Positions 42,634 through 51,418 of a stretch of 59,550 bases of DNA are shown in pieces. The notes under the pieces were generated by a model, which worked only from the letters and a program-made list of their open reading frames with translations, had not been told where the DNA came from and made no database searches. A program made the translations under genes and the position numbers. Positions within the stretch are counted from its first letter, which is position 1; each line of letters starts with the position of its first letter. The DNA comes from Roseomonas mucosa ATCC BAA-692 (GTDB lineage Bacteria; Pseudomonadota; Alphaproteobacteria; Acetobacterales; Acetobacteraceae): contig NZ_JHWD01000022.1 in the NCBI RefSeq assembly GCF_000622225.1, positions 1 through 59,550 on the forward strand, in the 5' to 3' direction.

Positions 42634-43443
42634 TCAGGCGGCGCCGCGGTCCGGCACGCCGTGCAGGGTGCCGATCAACGCGCGTGTGTAGTCGTGGCGG
42701 GGCTGGGTGAAGACCTGCTCGGTCGGGCCGATCTCCAGCAGCCTGCCGAAGTGCATCACCGCGATCCGGTGGCACAGGAAGCGTGCCACATGCAGGTCAT
42801 GGGTGATGAAGAGCATGGCGAGGTTGCTGCGCGCCTGCACCGCGCGCAGCAGGTTCAGCACCTGCGCCCGCACGGAGACGTCGAGCTTGGACACCGCCTC
42901 GTCCGCCACGATCAGCTCGGGCGAGAGGGCCAGGGCGCGGCCGATCGCCGCACGCTGCAACTGCCCGCCCGACATCTGGTGCGGGAAGCGGGTGGCGAAG
43001 CCCGCCGGCAGGCCGACTTCGTCCAGGATCGCCGCGACGCGAGCGGGGACCTCGCCCTCCGGGCAGAGCCGGTGCAGGCGCAGCGGCGTGGCGATCGCCT
43101 TGCCCACTGTGTGGCGCGGGTTGAAGGAGGAGAGCGGGTCCTGGAAGACCATCTGCATGGCGCGGCGGTGCGGGCGCAGCGCGGATTCCGTGGCATGGGC
43201 GATGTCCCGCCCGTGCAGCAGGATGCGGCCGCCCTGCGGCTCGTAAAGCCGCAGCACCGTCTTGCCGAGCGTGGTCTTGCCGCTGCCGGATTCGCCCACC
43301 AGCCCCAGGATCTCGCCGGGCGCGAGATCCAGGCTGATGCCGTCCAGCGCCGTCAGCACGCCGCCGGGGCGGTGCGGGTCCGGGAAGCGGACGACCAGGT
43401 CCTCGACACGCAGCAGAGGCTCGCCCGGCATAGGTTCAGGCAT
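42634..43443 (-). CDS. Oligopeptide/nickel-type ABC ATPase (OppF/DppF)
   Basis: A 269-residue ATPase: Walker A GESGSGKTT, QMVFQDPLSSFNPRHTVG, signature MSGGQLQRAAIGRAL, Walker B LIVADEAVSKLDVSVRAQ (with AVSKLD where ATSALD is usual) and the C-terminal PRHDYTRALIGT end. Two in-frame ATGs exist (43443, 43431); the first overlaps the oppD stop by 8 bases. It energises the importer together with the OppD-like ATPase. Confidence 0.9.
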   Translation of the reverse strand: MPEPMPGEPLLRVEDLVVRFPDPHRPGGVLTALDGISLDLAPGEILGLVGESGSGKTTLGKTVLRLYEPQGGRILLHGRDIAHATESALRPHRRAMQMVFQDPLSSFNPRHTVGKAIATPLRLHRLCPEGEVPARVAAILDEVGLPAGFATRFPHQMSGGQLQRAAIGRALALSPELIVADEAVSKLDVSVRAQVLNLLRAVQARSNLAMLFITHDLHVARFLCHRIAVMHFGRLLEIGPTEQVFTQPRHDYTRALIGTLHGVPDRGAA

Positions 43444-44440
43444 TGAGCAGGCACCGGATCTGGCGCCCTGGTGCGACGGTGCGCAGGGGCTGGACGGCCT
43501 CGCAGCCCTCCTGCGCCCAGGTGCAGCGCGGGCGGAAGACACAGCCCTCGGGGCGTGCCCCGGGCGGCGGCAACTGCCCGGGAATCTCGGCCAGCCGCTC
43601 CGCCCGCGTCACCAGGGCATGGGCGGTGGCGATCAGGCCACGCGTATAGGGATGGCGCGGCGCAGCCAGGATCTGTGCCGCCGGACCGGTCTCCACGATT
43701 TCCCCGGCATACATCACTGCCAGCCGGTCGCTGATCTGCCCGGCGATGCCGATGTCGTGGGTGATGAAGACGAAGGCCGCGGCGAGGCGGTGCCGCAGGT
43801 CGCGGAACAGCGCCAGGATCTGCTGCTCGACGATGTTGTCGAGGTTGGTGGTCGGCTCGTCGGCCACGATCAGTCCGGGTTCCAGCGCCACCACCATGGC
43901 GATCAGCGCCCGCTGCAGCATGCCGCCCGAAAGCTGGTGCGGATAGCGCTCCAGCACCGCCTCCGGGCGCGGGATGCCGACGCCCTCCAGCAGCGACACG
44001 GCGCGCGGATACCAGGGCTCCGGCTTCCGCCCCTCGTCGCGGCGGGCGAGCGCGGTGCGCAGGTGCCAGCCGATCGTCTTGGCCGGGTTGAAGGAGCCGA
44101 CCGGGTCCTGGAAGACCATGGCGAGCTCCCGCCCGCGATAGGGGCGGAACTCCCGGTCCGACAAGCCGGTCAGGTCGCGGTCGCGCCAGACCAGCACGTC
44201 CGCCTCGGCGCGCAGCCCTTCGGGAAGGAGGCGCAGCAGGGACAGGCCGGTGACGGTCTTGCCGGAGCCGGACTCGCCAATAATGCCAAGCGTCTCGCCA
44301 GGACGCAGCACCAGGTCCACGCCCCGCACCACGGAAAGCGGCCCGGCCTGAATGCGCAGGTTGCGGACCTCCAGCAGCGGCCGCGCGGCCACCTCCCCGG
44401 GCAGCGGCACGGCGTGGCGTTCCCGCACTGCGACGCTCAT
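43436..44440 (-). CDS. Oligopeptide/nickel-type ABC ATPase (OppD/DppD)
   Basis: A 334-residue ATPase: Walker A GESGSGKTV, AMVFQDPVGSFNPAKTIG, signature LSGGMLQRALIAMV, Walker B LIVADEPTTNLD, and the OppD C-terminal cysteine-containing extension (GCVFRPRCTWAQEGC) typical of peptide-family ATPases. It overlaps oppC by 4 bases (ATGA). Confidence 0.92.
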   Translation of the reverse strand: MSVAVRERHAVPLPGEVAARPLLEVRNLRIQAGPLSVVRGVDLVLRPGETLGIIGESGSGKTVTGLSLLRLLPEGLRAEADVLVWRDRDLTGLSDREFRPYRGRELAMVFQDPVGSFNPAKTIGWHLRTALARRDEGRKPEPWYPRAVSLLEGVGIPRPEAVLERYPHQLSGGMLQRALIAMVVALEPGLIVADEPTTNLDNIVEQQILALFRDLRHRLAAAFVFITHDIGIAGQISDRLAVMYAGEIVETGPAAQILAAPRHPYTRGLIATAHALVTRAERLAEIPGQLPPPGARPEGCVFRPRCTWAQEGCEAVQPLRTVAPGRQIRCLLNA

Positions 44441-45267
44441 GGCCCGGCTGCCCGGCGCAGGCGCGGATCGGCGAGGTCGCGCAGCCCATCGCCCAGCAGG
44501 TTCAGCCCCAGCAGCGCCACGGAAACCACCAGTCCGGTCAGGGTCAGCACCCAGGGCGCGCTCTGGAAGTATTCCCGCCCATCTGCGAGGATCACGCCCA
44601 GCGAGGGGGTCGGCGGCTGCACGCCCAGGCCGAGAAAGGAGAGCCCCGCTTCGATCACGATGCCGAAGGCTACGCCGACGCTCACCTGCACCATCAGCGG
44701 CGAGAGGATGTTAGGCAGGATCTCCCGCACCAGGATGCGCACCGGCCCCTGCCCCATCAGCCGCGCCGCCTGCACATAGGGTTCGGGCATCAGCATACGC
44801 GTCAGGTTGCGGGCGAGGCGCGCGAAGATTGGCAGGTAGGTGAGGCCGATGGCCAGGATCACGTTCTGCATGCCGAAGCCCAGCACCACCATCATGAACA
44901 GCGCCAGCACGAAGCTTGGAAAGGCGAAGAGCAGGTCACAGCCCGCCATCAGCAGCGCCTCCCACCGCCCGCCGCGCCAGGCGGCGGTCATGCCGACCGC
45001 CGTTCCGATCGCCGCACCGCCCAGCACCCCGGCGAAGCTGACCAGGAAGGAGATGCGGCCGCCCGAGAGGATGCGCGAGAGCACGTCGCGGCCATAGGAA
45101 TCCGTGCCGAGCCAGTGCGTCGCATCCGGCGGCGTCAGCACGTTGACGAAATCCATCTCCTCCGCCGGAAAGGGCGTGACCATCGGGCCGATGGCGATGC
45201 CGAGCACGACCACCAGTGTGATCAGCAGCCCGAGGGCCAGGGTGCGGCTGCGCAGGATTTCCCCCAT
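44437..45267 (-). CDS. Oligopeptide/nickel-type ABC permease (OppC/DppC)
   Basis: A 276-residue membrane protein. The N-terminal segment and ATHWLGTDSYGRDVLSRILSGGRISFLV are OppC hallmarks; the EAA loop YVQAARLMGQGPVRILVREILPNILSPLMV contacts the ATPases. About six membrane segments. The ATG at 45267 shares one base with the oppB stop; the longer open frame upstream is an oppB shadow. Confidence 0.92.
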   Translation of the reverse strand: MGEILRSRTLALGLLITLVVVLGIAIGPMVTPFPAEEMDFVNVLTPPDATHWLGTDSYGRDVLSRILSGGRISFLVSFAGVLGGAAIGTAVGMTAAWRGGRWEALLMAGCDLLFAFPSFVLALFMMVVLGFGMQNVILAIGLTYLPIFARLARNLTRMLMPEPYVQAARLMGQGPVRILVREILPNILSPLMVQVSVGVAFGIVIEAGLSFLGLGVQPPTPSLGVILADGREYFQSAPWVLTLTGLVVSVALLGLNLLGDGLRDLADPRLRRAAGP

Positions 45268-46226
45268 CAGGCGCGTGCCCGCGGGTCGAGGCGGGTGCAG
45301 ACGAGGTCCACCAGCAGGTTGGTGAGCAGCACCACGACCAGGAAGGTCAGCGCGCAGGCCTGGATCACCGGATAGTCCCGCCCGAAGGCGCCATCCACCA
45401 TCAGCGAGCCAAGGCCCGGGATGCCGAAGACGCGCTCGATCACCACCACCCCGCCGAGCAGGTAGCGCACCTGTAGGCCGATCACCGTGACATAGGGGAT
45501 CAGCGCGTTGCGCAGCACGGCATGGAAGAAGACGAAGGGGCCGGAGAAGCCCAGCGACTGCGAGACCTGCACGAAGGGACGGTGCATCACCTCCAGCAGC
45601 GAGGCCCGCAGCACGCGCGAGAAGACGGCAGCCATGGGAGCGGCGATGGCCAGCGCCGGCAGGAAGCCGGACAGCAGCGCCCCGCCCAGGGATTCCACCG
45701 GCGAGACGAAGCCGTAGGAAGGGAAGATCGGGAAGTTCAGCGCCAGGAAGAAGACCAGCACATAGCCCAGCCAGAAATCCGGCATGGAGACGCCCAGCAC
45801 GGCGAAGGAGGTCATCGCCGTGTCCAGCGCCCTCCCCCGCTGCAGGGCCGCCACCGTGCCGATCACCAGCGAGATCGCCACCGCCAGCAGCAGCGCGTAG
45901 AGGCCAACGAAGGCGGTGACCGGCAGGCGGCTGGCGATCAGCGAACCGACCGGCACGCCGCCCGCGAGCGTCAGGGAACGGCCGAAATCGCCCAGCGCCG
46001 CGCCGCCCAGCCAGGAGGCGAACTGCCACCAGACCGGCCGGTCCAGGCCATGGGTCCGGCGGAAGGCCTCCACCAGCTCCGGCCGCGCATTCTCGCCCAG
46101 CGCGGCCAGGGCAGGATCGCCTGGCACCGCCTTCATGGCCAGGAAGACCAGCAGCGCCCCCGCCAGCACGGTCAGCAGCAGGATGCCGGCACGGCGGCCG
46201 GCCCGCCGCAGGTGGGTGGCGCCCAA
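45267..46226 (-). CDS. Oligopeptide/nickel-type ABC permease (OppB/DppB)
   Basis: A 319-residue membrane protein with an N-terminal membrane segment, AVPGDPA, RTHGLDRPVWWQFASWLGGAALGDFGRSL, the EAA loop FVQVSQSLGFSGPFVFFHAVLRNALIPYVTVIGLQ and VIERVFGIPGLGSLMVDG, all typical of OppB/DppB. It begins 4 bp after oppA ends and forms the pore with the OppC-like protein. Confidence 0.92.
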   Translation of the reverse strand: MGATHLRRAGRRAGILLLTVLAGALLVFLAMKAVPGDPALAALGENARPELVEAFRRTHGLDRPVWWQFASWLGGAALGDFGRSLTLAGGVPVGSLIASRLPVTAFVGLYALLLAVAISLVIGTVAALQRGRALDTAMTSFAVLGVSMPDFWLGYVLVFFLALNFPIFPSYGFVSPVESLGGALLSGFLPALAIAAPMAAVFSRVLRASLLEVMHRPFVQVSQSLGFSGPFVFFHAVLRNALIPYVTVIGLQVRYLLGGVVVIERVFGIPGLGSLMVDGAFGRDYPVIQACALTFLVVVLLTNLLVDLVCTRLDPRARA

Positions 46227-46230
46227 TGCC

Positions 46231-47790
46231 CTATCCGACCGTCATGCCGGCGAACTGGTCCCCGAAATTGGAATAGGGCAGCTGCGTGAAGCCGGAGACA
46301 TTGGCCGCGAGCAGGTTGTGGATGTTGGAGCAGAAGAGCGGGATCACCGGCATGTCCTCGATCCACAGATTCTCGCTCTCCCGGTACAGCACCCCACGCT
46401 TCGCGGGGTCGAGCTCCCGCCGGGCGCGCACCAGGATCTCGTCGAGCTTCGGGTTCCTGTAGCCGGTGAAGTTGCGCCAGCCCTCGCTGTGCAGCAGGTC
46501 GTAGGAATACTCGTCCGGATCGATCATCCCGAGCCAGCCCCAGGTGCCCGCCTGGTAGTCGCCGGCGCGGATGCGGGAGAAGACGGTATTGGCCTCGTTG
46601 ACCTCGACGGTGAGCTTCGTGCCCAATACCTGGTTCGCCTGCGCCGCCACGACCTCGCCGATGCGCTTCCACCAACCGGAGCCCCAGGTGAGGATCACGC
46701 CCTCCGTGCTCGGCCCGTATTTCGACTTCGCCAGCTCCTCCTTGGCCCGCTGCGCGTTGAAGGAGGAGAGCGGCTTCGGCTTTGGGTCGTAGGATTCCGT
46801 CAGGGAGGGCGGGATCAGCCCCGGTGTCGCGACACCCTCGCCGAACAGTACCACGCGCACCAGCACGTCGCGGTTGATGGCCAAGGACACCGCGCGGCGG
46901 AAATGCACATCGTCGAAGGGCGGCTTGCGGTTGTTCAGGCAAAGGAAGCGCGTGTTGAGTCCCGGCTGCTTCAGCACCTTGATGTCGGTGCGCTTCTGCA
47001 GGTTCGGGATGTCGGCGAAGGGCGCGGTGCTGGTCAGGTCCACCTGCCGGCCCAGCAGGGCAGTGACGCCGCTGCTTTCCTCGGCGATCAGCGGGATCTC
47101 GACCTCGGACAGCTTCGCCGCACCACCGAAATAGCCGGGAAAGGCGGCCAGCTTCAGAGCCTGGTTCGGTTCCCAGGAGCGCAGCGAGAAGGCGCCCGTG
47201 CCGACCGGCTTGCGCCCGAATCCCTCCGGATCGGCGGAAACCGCGGCGCGCGAGAGGATCTGCGTACCGGTGCGCACGTTGGACAGAAAGGTCAGCAGCG
47301 GCGCGAAGGGCTGGTCGGTGCGCAGCCGCACCGTCAGCGGGTCCGGCACCTCGATGGCGCTGACCGCGGACACCTTGCTGCGGTTGGGCGACTGTGTCTT
47401 CTCGTCGAGCAAGCGCTCCAGCGTGAACTTCACGTCGTCCGAGGTCAGCGTGTTGCCGTCATGGAACCTCACGCCCTGGCGCAGGCGGAATTCCAGCGCG
47501 CCGTCCTCGGTGGTCCGGAAGCTCTCCGCCAGATCCGGCACCGGCCGCATCTGTGCGTCGAGCTTCAGCAACCCGTTGTATAGGGCCCAGATCACATAGT
47601 ATTCCGGGATCAGCGCCGCCTTCGCCGGGTCCAGTGTGTTGACGACCCCATAGCCAGAGATGGCCGCGCGCAGGATACCGGACGCCGCTAGGCCGGCCTG
47701 CGGAAATCCGCCCAGCGCCAGGGCCCCGATTCCACCCGCGGCGAGGAGAGACCGCCAGGAAAGCCCAGCGCCAAGCGAAGCCTCGGTCAT
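46231..47790 (-). CDS. Peptide/nickel-type periplasmic binding protein (OppA/DppA)
   Basis: A 519-residue family-5 solute-binding protein. Typical blocks: TLDPAKAALIPEYYVIWALYNGLL, LEFRLRQGVRFHDGNTLTSDDVKFTLERL, PDPLTVRLRTDQPFAPLLTFL, and FRRAVSLAINRDVLV. The N-terminal 35 residues (SLLAAGGIGALALGGFPQAGLA) form a signal sequence. ATG 47790 gives a normal signal peptide; ATG 47844 is an alternative. First gene of the six-gene operon, divergent from gntR. Confidence 0.9.
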   Translation of the reverse strand: MTEASLGAGLSWRSLLAAGGIGALALGGFPQAGLAASGILRAAISGYGVVNTLDPAKAALIPEYYVIWALYNGLLKLDAQMRPVPDLAESFRTTEDGALEFRLRQGVRFHDGNTLTSDDVKFTLERLLDEKTQSPNRSKVSAVSAIEVPDPLTVRLRTDQPFAPLLTFLSNVRTGTQILSRAAVSADPEGFGRKPVGTGAFSLRSWEPNQALKLAAFPGYFGGAAKLSEVEIPLIAEESSGVTALLGRQVDLTSTAPFADIPNLQKRTDIKVLKQPGLNTRFLCLNNRKPPFDDVHFRRAVSLAINRDVLVRVVLFGEGVATPGLIPPSLTESYDPKPKPLSSFNAQRAKEELAKSKYGPSTEGVILTWGSGWWKRIGEVVAAQANQVLGTKLTVEVNEANTVFSRIRAGDYQAGTWGWLGMIDPDEYSYDLLHSEGWRNFTGYRNPKLDEILVRARRELDPAKRGVLYRESENLWIEDMPVIPLFCSNIHNLLAANVSGFTQLPYSNFGDQFAGMTVG

Positions 47791-47835
47791 GATGCTGGTT
47801 CCCGGTGGGTGGATCAGCGAAAGATTTCGCCGTTC

Positions 47836-47843
47836 AGTATACA
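47836..47843. promoter_or_regulatory. GTATAC-centred candidate GntR operator
   Basis: AGTATACA lies in the 188-bp gap between divergent oppA and gntR. GTATAC-centred palindromes are typical sites for FCD-type GntR repressors. The flanks are not symmetric beyond eight bases, so support is limited. Confidence 0.3.
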
Positions 47844-47978
47844 TCTACGTCATTCAGGCTTTGCAAGGGTGATTTTCACCGCAAGAATGCCTCAGCATTC
47901 CAGAAATGCCCGTGCGTTGATCGACAAAGCCGAAAATTTCGGCATACCCAATCCCGGCGCAACCAAGGAGACGCGGGC

Positions 47979-48719
47979 GTGGATGAAATGGCCACCCTCC
48001 CGGTCGGCACCGACACGGCGCGCGGCCTCGACCTCTACACCGCCATGAAGGCGGAGATCGTCTCGCTGCGCCTCGCCCCCGGCACGCAGTTGCAGGAGGT
48101 GGCGCTGGGCCAGCGCTTCGGCGTCAGCCGCACGCCCGTGCGGGAAGCGTTGCAGGGCCTTCTGCATGACGGGCTGGTGGAGCGCTTCGGCCGCTTCTAC
48201 CGCGTCATCCGCATGACGGAAGCCGAGATCCGCGACTTCTGTGAGTTGCGCGAGGCCCTGGAATGCATGGCGGTCGGCCTCGCCGTGGCGCGCGAGCCGG
48301 GCTGCACCACGGTGCTGGAAAGGCTGATCGCCCAGCAGGAGACGGCCTTCGCGCAAGGCGACCTCGATGCCTTCCACGCCCTCGACGGCGCCTTCCACCT
48401 GCGTATCGGCCAGGGCGCGGGCAATGCCGCGCTGCTGCGGCAGATGGAGATGCTGCACGACAAGGCGACGCTGGTGCGCGCCATGGAGGGCAGCCGTCCC
48501 CACTGGGCCGGGCGCGTGGTCGCCGAGCACCGCCGCATCCTCGATGCCATGCGGCGCCGGGAAGCGGACATCGCCGCGGCGGAGATGCGCTACCACATCC
48601 GCAGCGTCGTCATGCTCCGCCCCCGGCAGGCCCCGGCCCCGCCGCCAGAGGACGGGCCGGAGGCATCACCGGAAGGGACGCTGCAAGCCTCCGGAGCGGT
48701 CCACCCCGGCCTTCCCTGA
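47979..48719 (+). CDS. GntR-family (FCD) transcriptional regulator
   Basis: A 246-residue regulator: N-terminal winged helix (LDLYTAMKAEIVSLRLAPGTQLQEVALGQRFGVSRTPVREALQGL) and FCD ligand-binding domain (CELREALECMAVGLAV ... FHALDGAFHLRIGQGAGNAALLRQM ... EHRRILDAMRRRE), where the two His residues usually bind metal. The GTG at 47979 has AAGGAG eight bases upstream and is preferred to ATG 47988. It is divergent from the opp-monooxygenase operon and is its likely repressor. The last 30 residues are proline/glycine-rich and not conserved. Confidence 0.9.
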   Translation: MDEMATLPVGTDTARGLDLYTAMKAEIVSLRLAPGTQLQEVALGQRFGVSRTPVREALQGLLHDGLVERFGRFYRVIRMTEAEIRDFCELREALECMAVGLAVAREPGCTTVLERLIAQQETAFAQGDLDAFHALDGAFHLRIGQGAGNAALLRQMEMLHDKATLVRAMEGSRPHWAGRVVAEHRRILDAMRRREADIAAAEMRYHIRSVVMLRPRQAPAPPPEDGPEASPEGTLQASGAVHPGLP

Positions 48720-48793
48720 GCCTTTCCCCGCCCCAGCTTGCTCACCCCGGCCCGTTGCCTTCAGCATTCCACGGGCCTATCCCTGTTCCCGAT

Positions 48794-48863
48794 GGGGATG
48801 GGGTTCCCCCGAAACCGCCCAGATGGGCTGATGACTCCTACCGCAACCACGGAATGCGGTAGG
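48794..48863 (+). promoter_or_regulatory. Fluoride riboswitch (crcB motif) with overlapping hairpin
   Basis: The aptamer core GGGGATGGGGTTCCCCC, AAACC, a GCCC-AGAT-GGGC stem and the invariant CTGATGACTCCTACC reproduce the crcB motif (48794-48842). The aptamer end CCTACCGCA (48837-48845) pairs perfectly with TGCGGTAGG (48855-48863), giving a mutually exclusive expression-platform hairpin. It precedes crcB by 67 bp. Confidence 0.9.
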
Positions 48864-48929
48864 GGTGCGTCCGGACCACGCCTGCCGCTGGGCGGGTTCC
48901 TTCGCTCGCCCCGCAAGCAAGGAGCGAGC

Positions 48930-49361
48930 ATGTCATTCACCACCTGCCTTCTGGTCATGATCGGCGGCGCCCTCGGCACCCTGGCGCGCTATGCCGTTTC
49001 CGTGCTGGCGCTGCCGATCAGCCGCGACCTGCCCTGGGGCACCATCCTCATCAACGTCGCCGGCTCCTTTGTCATCGGCTTCTTCGGCACGCTGACCCTG
49101 GCCCATGGCCGCTTCCCGGTGTCGGAGAACATCCGCCTCTTCGTGATGATCGGACTCTGCGGCGGCTTCACCACCTTCTCCTCCTTCAGCCTCCAGACGC
49201 TGGACCTGCTGAGGAGCGGCGCCGTGCTTCGTGCGTCGATCAACATCGTGGCCTCCCTGCTGCTCTGCATCGGGGCGGTGGCCGTGGGCCACACCATCGC
49301 GGCCCATGTCAACGGCGGCGCCCGGCAGATCGCCCAGGCCGCCATCGAGGAGGATGCATGA
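48930..49361 (+). CDS. crcB: Fluoride channel CrcB/Fluc
   Basis: A 143-residue, four-segment membrane protein: GGALGTLARYAVS, WGTILINVAGSFVIGFFGTL and GLCGGFTTFSSFSLQTLDLL, the latter with the conserved TTFSSF fluoride path residues. It dimerises to export fluoride. ATG 48930 has AAGGAG upstream. It is directly behind a fluoride riboswitch, so expression should rise with fluoride. Confidence 0.95.
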   Translation: MSFTTCLLVMIGGALGTLARYAVSVLALPISRDLPWGTILINVAGSFVIGFFGTLTLAHGRFPVSENIRLFVMIGLCGGFTTFSSFSLQTLDLLRSGAVLRASINIVASLLLCIGAVAVGHTIAAHVNGGARQIAQAAIEEDA

Positions 49362-49496
49362 CGGCGGAAGCCCCATGCGCCATCGCTTGGGGCGGGGCAC
49401 GGGGCGAGGCCCGACCTCCGGCGACGGCAGACGGACATGCCGCCGCTTGACCTCGGCCCCGGTCACGGCCCACTGGAACCCTTAGAGGTTTCCCGG

Positions 49497-50033
49497 ATGG
49501 ACGAGCTCACGCGGCAAAGGCCATCGGCTGGCCCGGAACAGCAAAAAGGGCGGGAGACGGGATGCGTGGCGGCCTGCCCGCGGACCCTGACCGATCTCGA
49601 GGCCGACCCCCTGGCCGTGATCGCCGAGGGGCGGGAAGCCGATCCCTTCCTGAGCTGGAAGGGCATCATCCGCCCGATCGACCGGGTGATCGACTGCGAT
49701 GCGACCGCCCGGCACGCCGCCCGCCGTGCCGAGATGACCTCCCCCCGCTGCGTCACCCAATTCCTCCGGGCCGCCCGCTTCATCGAGCAGGCGCCCCCCA
49801 GCCGCCGCATCAACCGCCGGCGCTCCACCTATGGCTGGAAGCATGTCGCGGAGCGCTTCCACAAGGCCATGGACCCGTCGGGCGACTGCTATGTGGGGGA
49901 AGGCATGTTCATCCTCGCGGCGCGCGCCATGGGCCTGATGGTCCATGTCGATCGCCACGAGGACACCTATGTGAACCTGTCCGAACGCGCCGCCACGCCC
50001 TGGGGCGACAGCGGGGACGGCGCCGCCCCATAG
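49497..50033 (+). CDS. Protein of unknown function
   Basis: A 178-residue soluble protein with no recognised domain. ATG 49497 has AGAGG eight bases upstream. The middle is arginine-rich (SRRINRRRSTYGWKHVAERF), followed by MDPSGDCYVGEGMFILAARAMGL and VHVDRHEDTYVNLSERA. Codon use is like its chromosomal neighbours, supporting a real gene. It lies between crcB and the oppositely oriented DadA-like gene. Confidence 0.65.
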   Translation: MDELTRQRPSAGPEQQKGRETGCVAACPRTLTDLEADPLAVIAEGREADPFLSWKGIIRPIDRVIDCDATARHAARRAEMTSPRCVTQFLRAARFIEQAPPSRRINRRRSTYGWKHVAERFHKAMDPSGDCYVGEGMFILAARAMGLMVHVDRHEDTYVNLSERAATPWGDSGDGAAP

Positions 50034-50051
50034 GGCGCGGCGCTTCCGCGC

Positions 50052-51302
50052 TCAGGCCGCGACGGGCACGCGCTCCGGCCGCTCGATCAGCGCCGCCAGC
50101 CGCTGCCCGGAACCGGCCGCCATGGTCCAGCCGGTATGGCCGTGCCCGGTGTTCAGGAACAGGCCGGGAATGCGTGTCGGGCCGATGCGCGGCCGCCCAT
50201 CCGGCACCATCGGCCGCAGCCCCGCCCAGCGCACCGCGCCTTCCGCCGTCTCCGTGCCCGCCATCGCCGGGAAAAGCTCCGCCACGCCACGCATCAGCGC
50301 CCCGATCCGCAGCGGGGATGGCGTCGTGTCGTAATCGGCGACCTCGGCCGAGCCGACAATGCGGTAGCGGTCGCCCAGCGGCGTCAGCGCGAATTTCCGC
50401 GTGTCGTCGAGGATGGCGTTGCGCGGCCCCTCCGGCCAGACGCGGCGCGGCACGGTGACCGAAAGGCCCTTCACCGGATAGACGGGCAAGGCAATGCCAT
50501 GGCGGCGCAGGAAGATCGGGCTCTGGCTGGCCAGCGCCACCACCACCGCGTCGCCCGCGATCTCCCCGCTCCCCCCGTCGGCGCTGGTCGTCACCCCAGC
50601 CACGCGCCCTTCGCGCAGCAACAGGTCCTTCGCCGTGGTGTTGTAGTGGAACCGCGCCCCGCGCGCCGCGCACCAGGCGGCCAGCCCCTGGCTGAACTTG
50701 TTGCAGTCACCGATCTCGTCCTGGGGGAAGTACAGGCCGCCGGCGATGCGCTCCGCCACCGGCCCCAGCGCCGGCTCGCGCGCCACGCAGGCGGCGCGGT
50801 CCAGCCGCTCCGTCTCCAGCCCGAAGGGCGCCAGCGCCTCATGCGCCAGCGCCGCTTCCTCCAGCGTCGCGGCATCGGCGAAGGTCTTCAGCACGCAATG
50901 CCCGGCATCGTCATAGGCGACCCCGGTGCGGGCCCGGATCTCCGCCATGCAGCGCGCGCTCAGCAGCGCCAGCTCCAGATTGGCGAGGCAGGTCTCGCGG
51001 TAGCGCGCCGGCCGCGCCGCCATCATGAAACCCAGCCCCCAGCGCCACATGCGCGGCAGGGCAGAGGGGCGCAGCAGCATCGGCGCATCCTCCTGCCCCA
51101 GCCAGCGCAGCACCTTCATCGGCACGCCGGGTGCCGCCCAGGGCTGGACGGAGCTGACATGGATGATGGCGCCGTTGCCCCAGCTCGTCTCCACCCCGGC
51201 GGCCTCGCGGCGCTCCACCACCGTGACCTCGTGCCCGGCCTCCAGCAGCCAATAGGCGGTGGCCACGCCGATGACGCCAGCCCCCAGCAGGATGACGCGC
51301 AT
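50052..51302 (-). CDS. DadA-like FAD-dependent amino acid dehydrogenase/oxidase
   Basis: A 416-residue DAO-family flavoprotein. The N-terminal dinucleotide-binding motif is VILLGAGVIGVATAYWLLEAGHEVTVVER. DadA-like features follow: TSWGNGAIIHVSSVQPWAAPG, DEIGDCNKFSQGLA, VKGLSVTVP and the C-terminal GLRPMVPDGRPRIGPT ... NTGHGHTGWTMAAGSG. Members deaminate D-amino acids at the membrane, passing electrons to the chain. The start has GAGGAG eight bases upstream. No racemase gene is adjacent, so the substrate is uncertain. Confidence 0.88.
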   Translation of the reverse strand: MRVILLGAGVIGVATAYWLLEAGHEVTVVERREAAGVETSWGNGAIIHVSSVQPWAAPGVPMKVLRWLGQEDAPMLLRPSALPRMWRWGLGFMMAARPARYRETCLANLELALLSARCMAEIRARTGVAYDDAGHCVLKTFADAATLEEAALAHEALAPFGLETERLDRAACVAREPALGPVAERIAGGLYFPQDEIGDCNKFSQGLAAWCAARGARFHYNTTAKDLLLREGRVAGVTTSADGGSGEIAGDAVVVALASQSPIFLRRHGIALPVYPVKGLSVTVPRRVWPEGPRNAILDDTRKFALTPLGDRYRIVGSAEVADYDTTPSPLRIGALMRGVAELFPAMAGTETAEGAVRWAGLRPMVPDGRPRIGPTRIPGLFLNTGHGHTGWTMAAGSGQRLAALIERPERVPVAA

Positions 51303-51418
51303 GTCGCGAAACTCCTCGTTCCAGCCATCCCTGTTTCGCGCCCTGACGCGGCCCCTGTCCAGCCACGGCGGCCCACCATTCCCGCACCAGAAGGGAAAAT
51401 CGAAAGGGAAGAGCCGCC

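Noticed and set aside
44437-46029. Single 530-residue fused permease
   Set aside because: The upstream half is out of frame with oppB and lacks family similarity. The real oppC starts at 45267.
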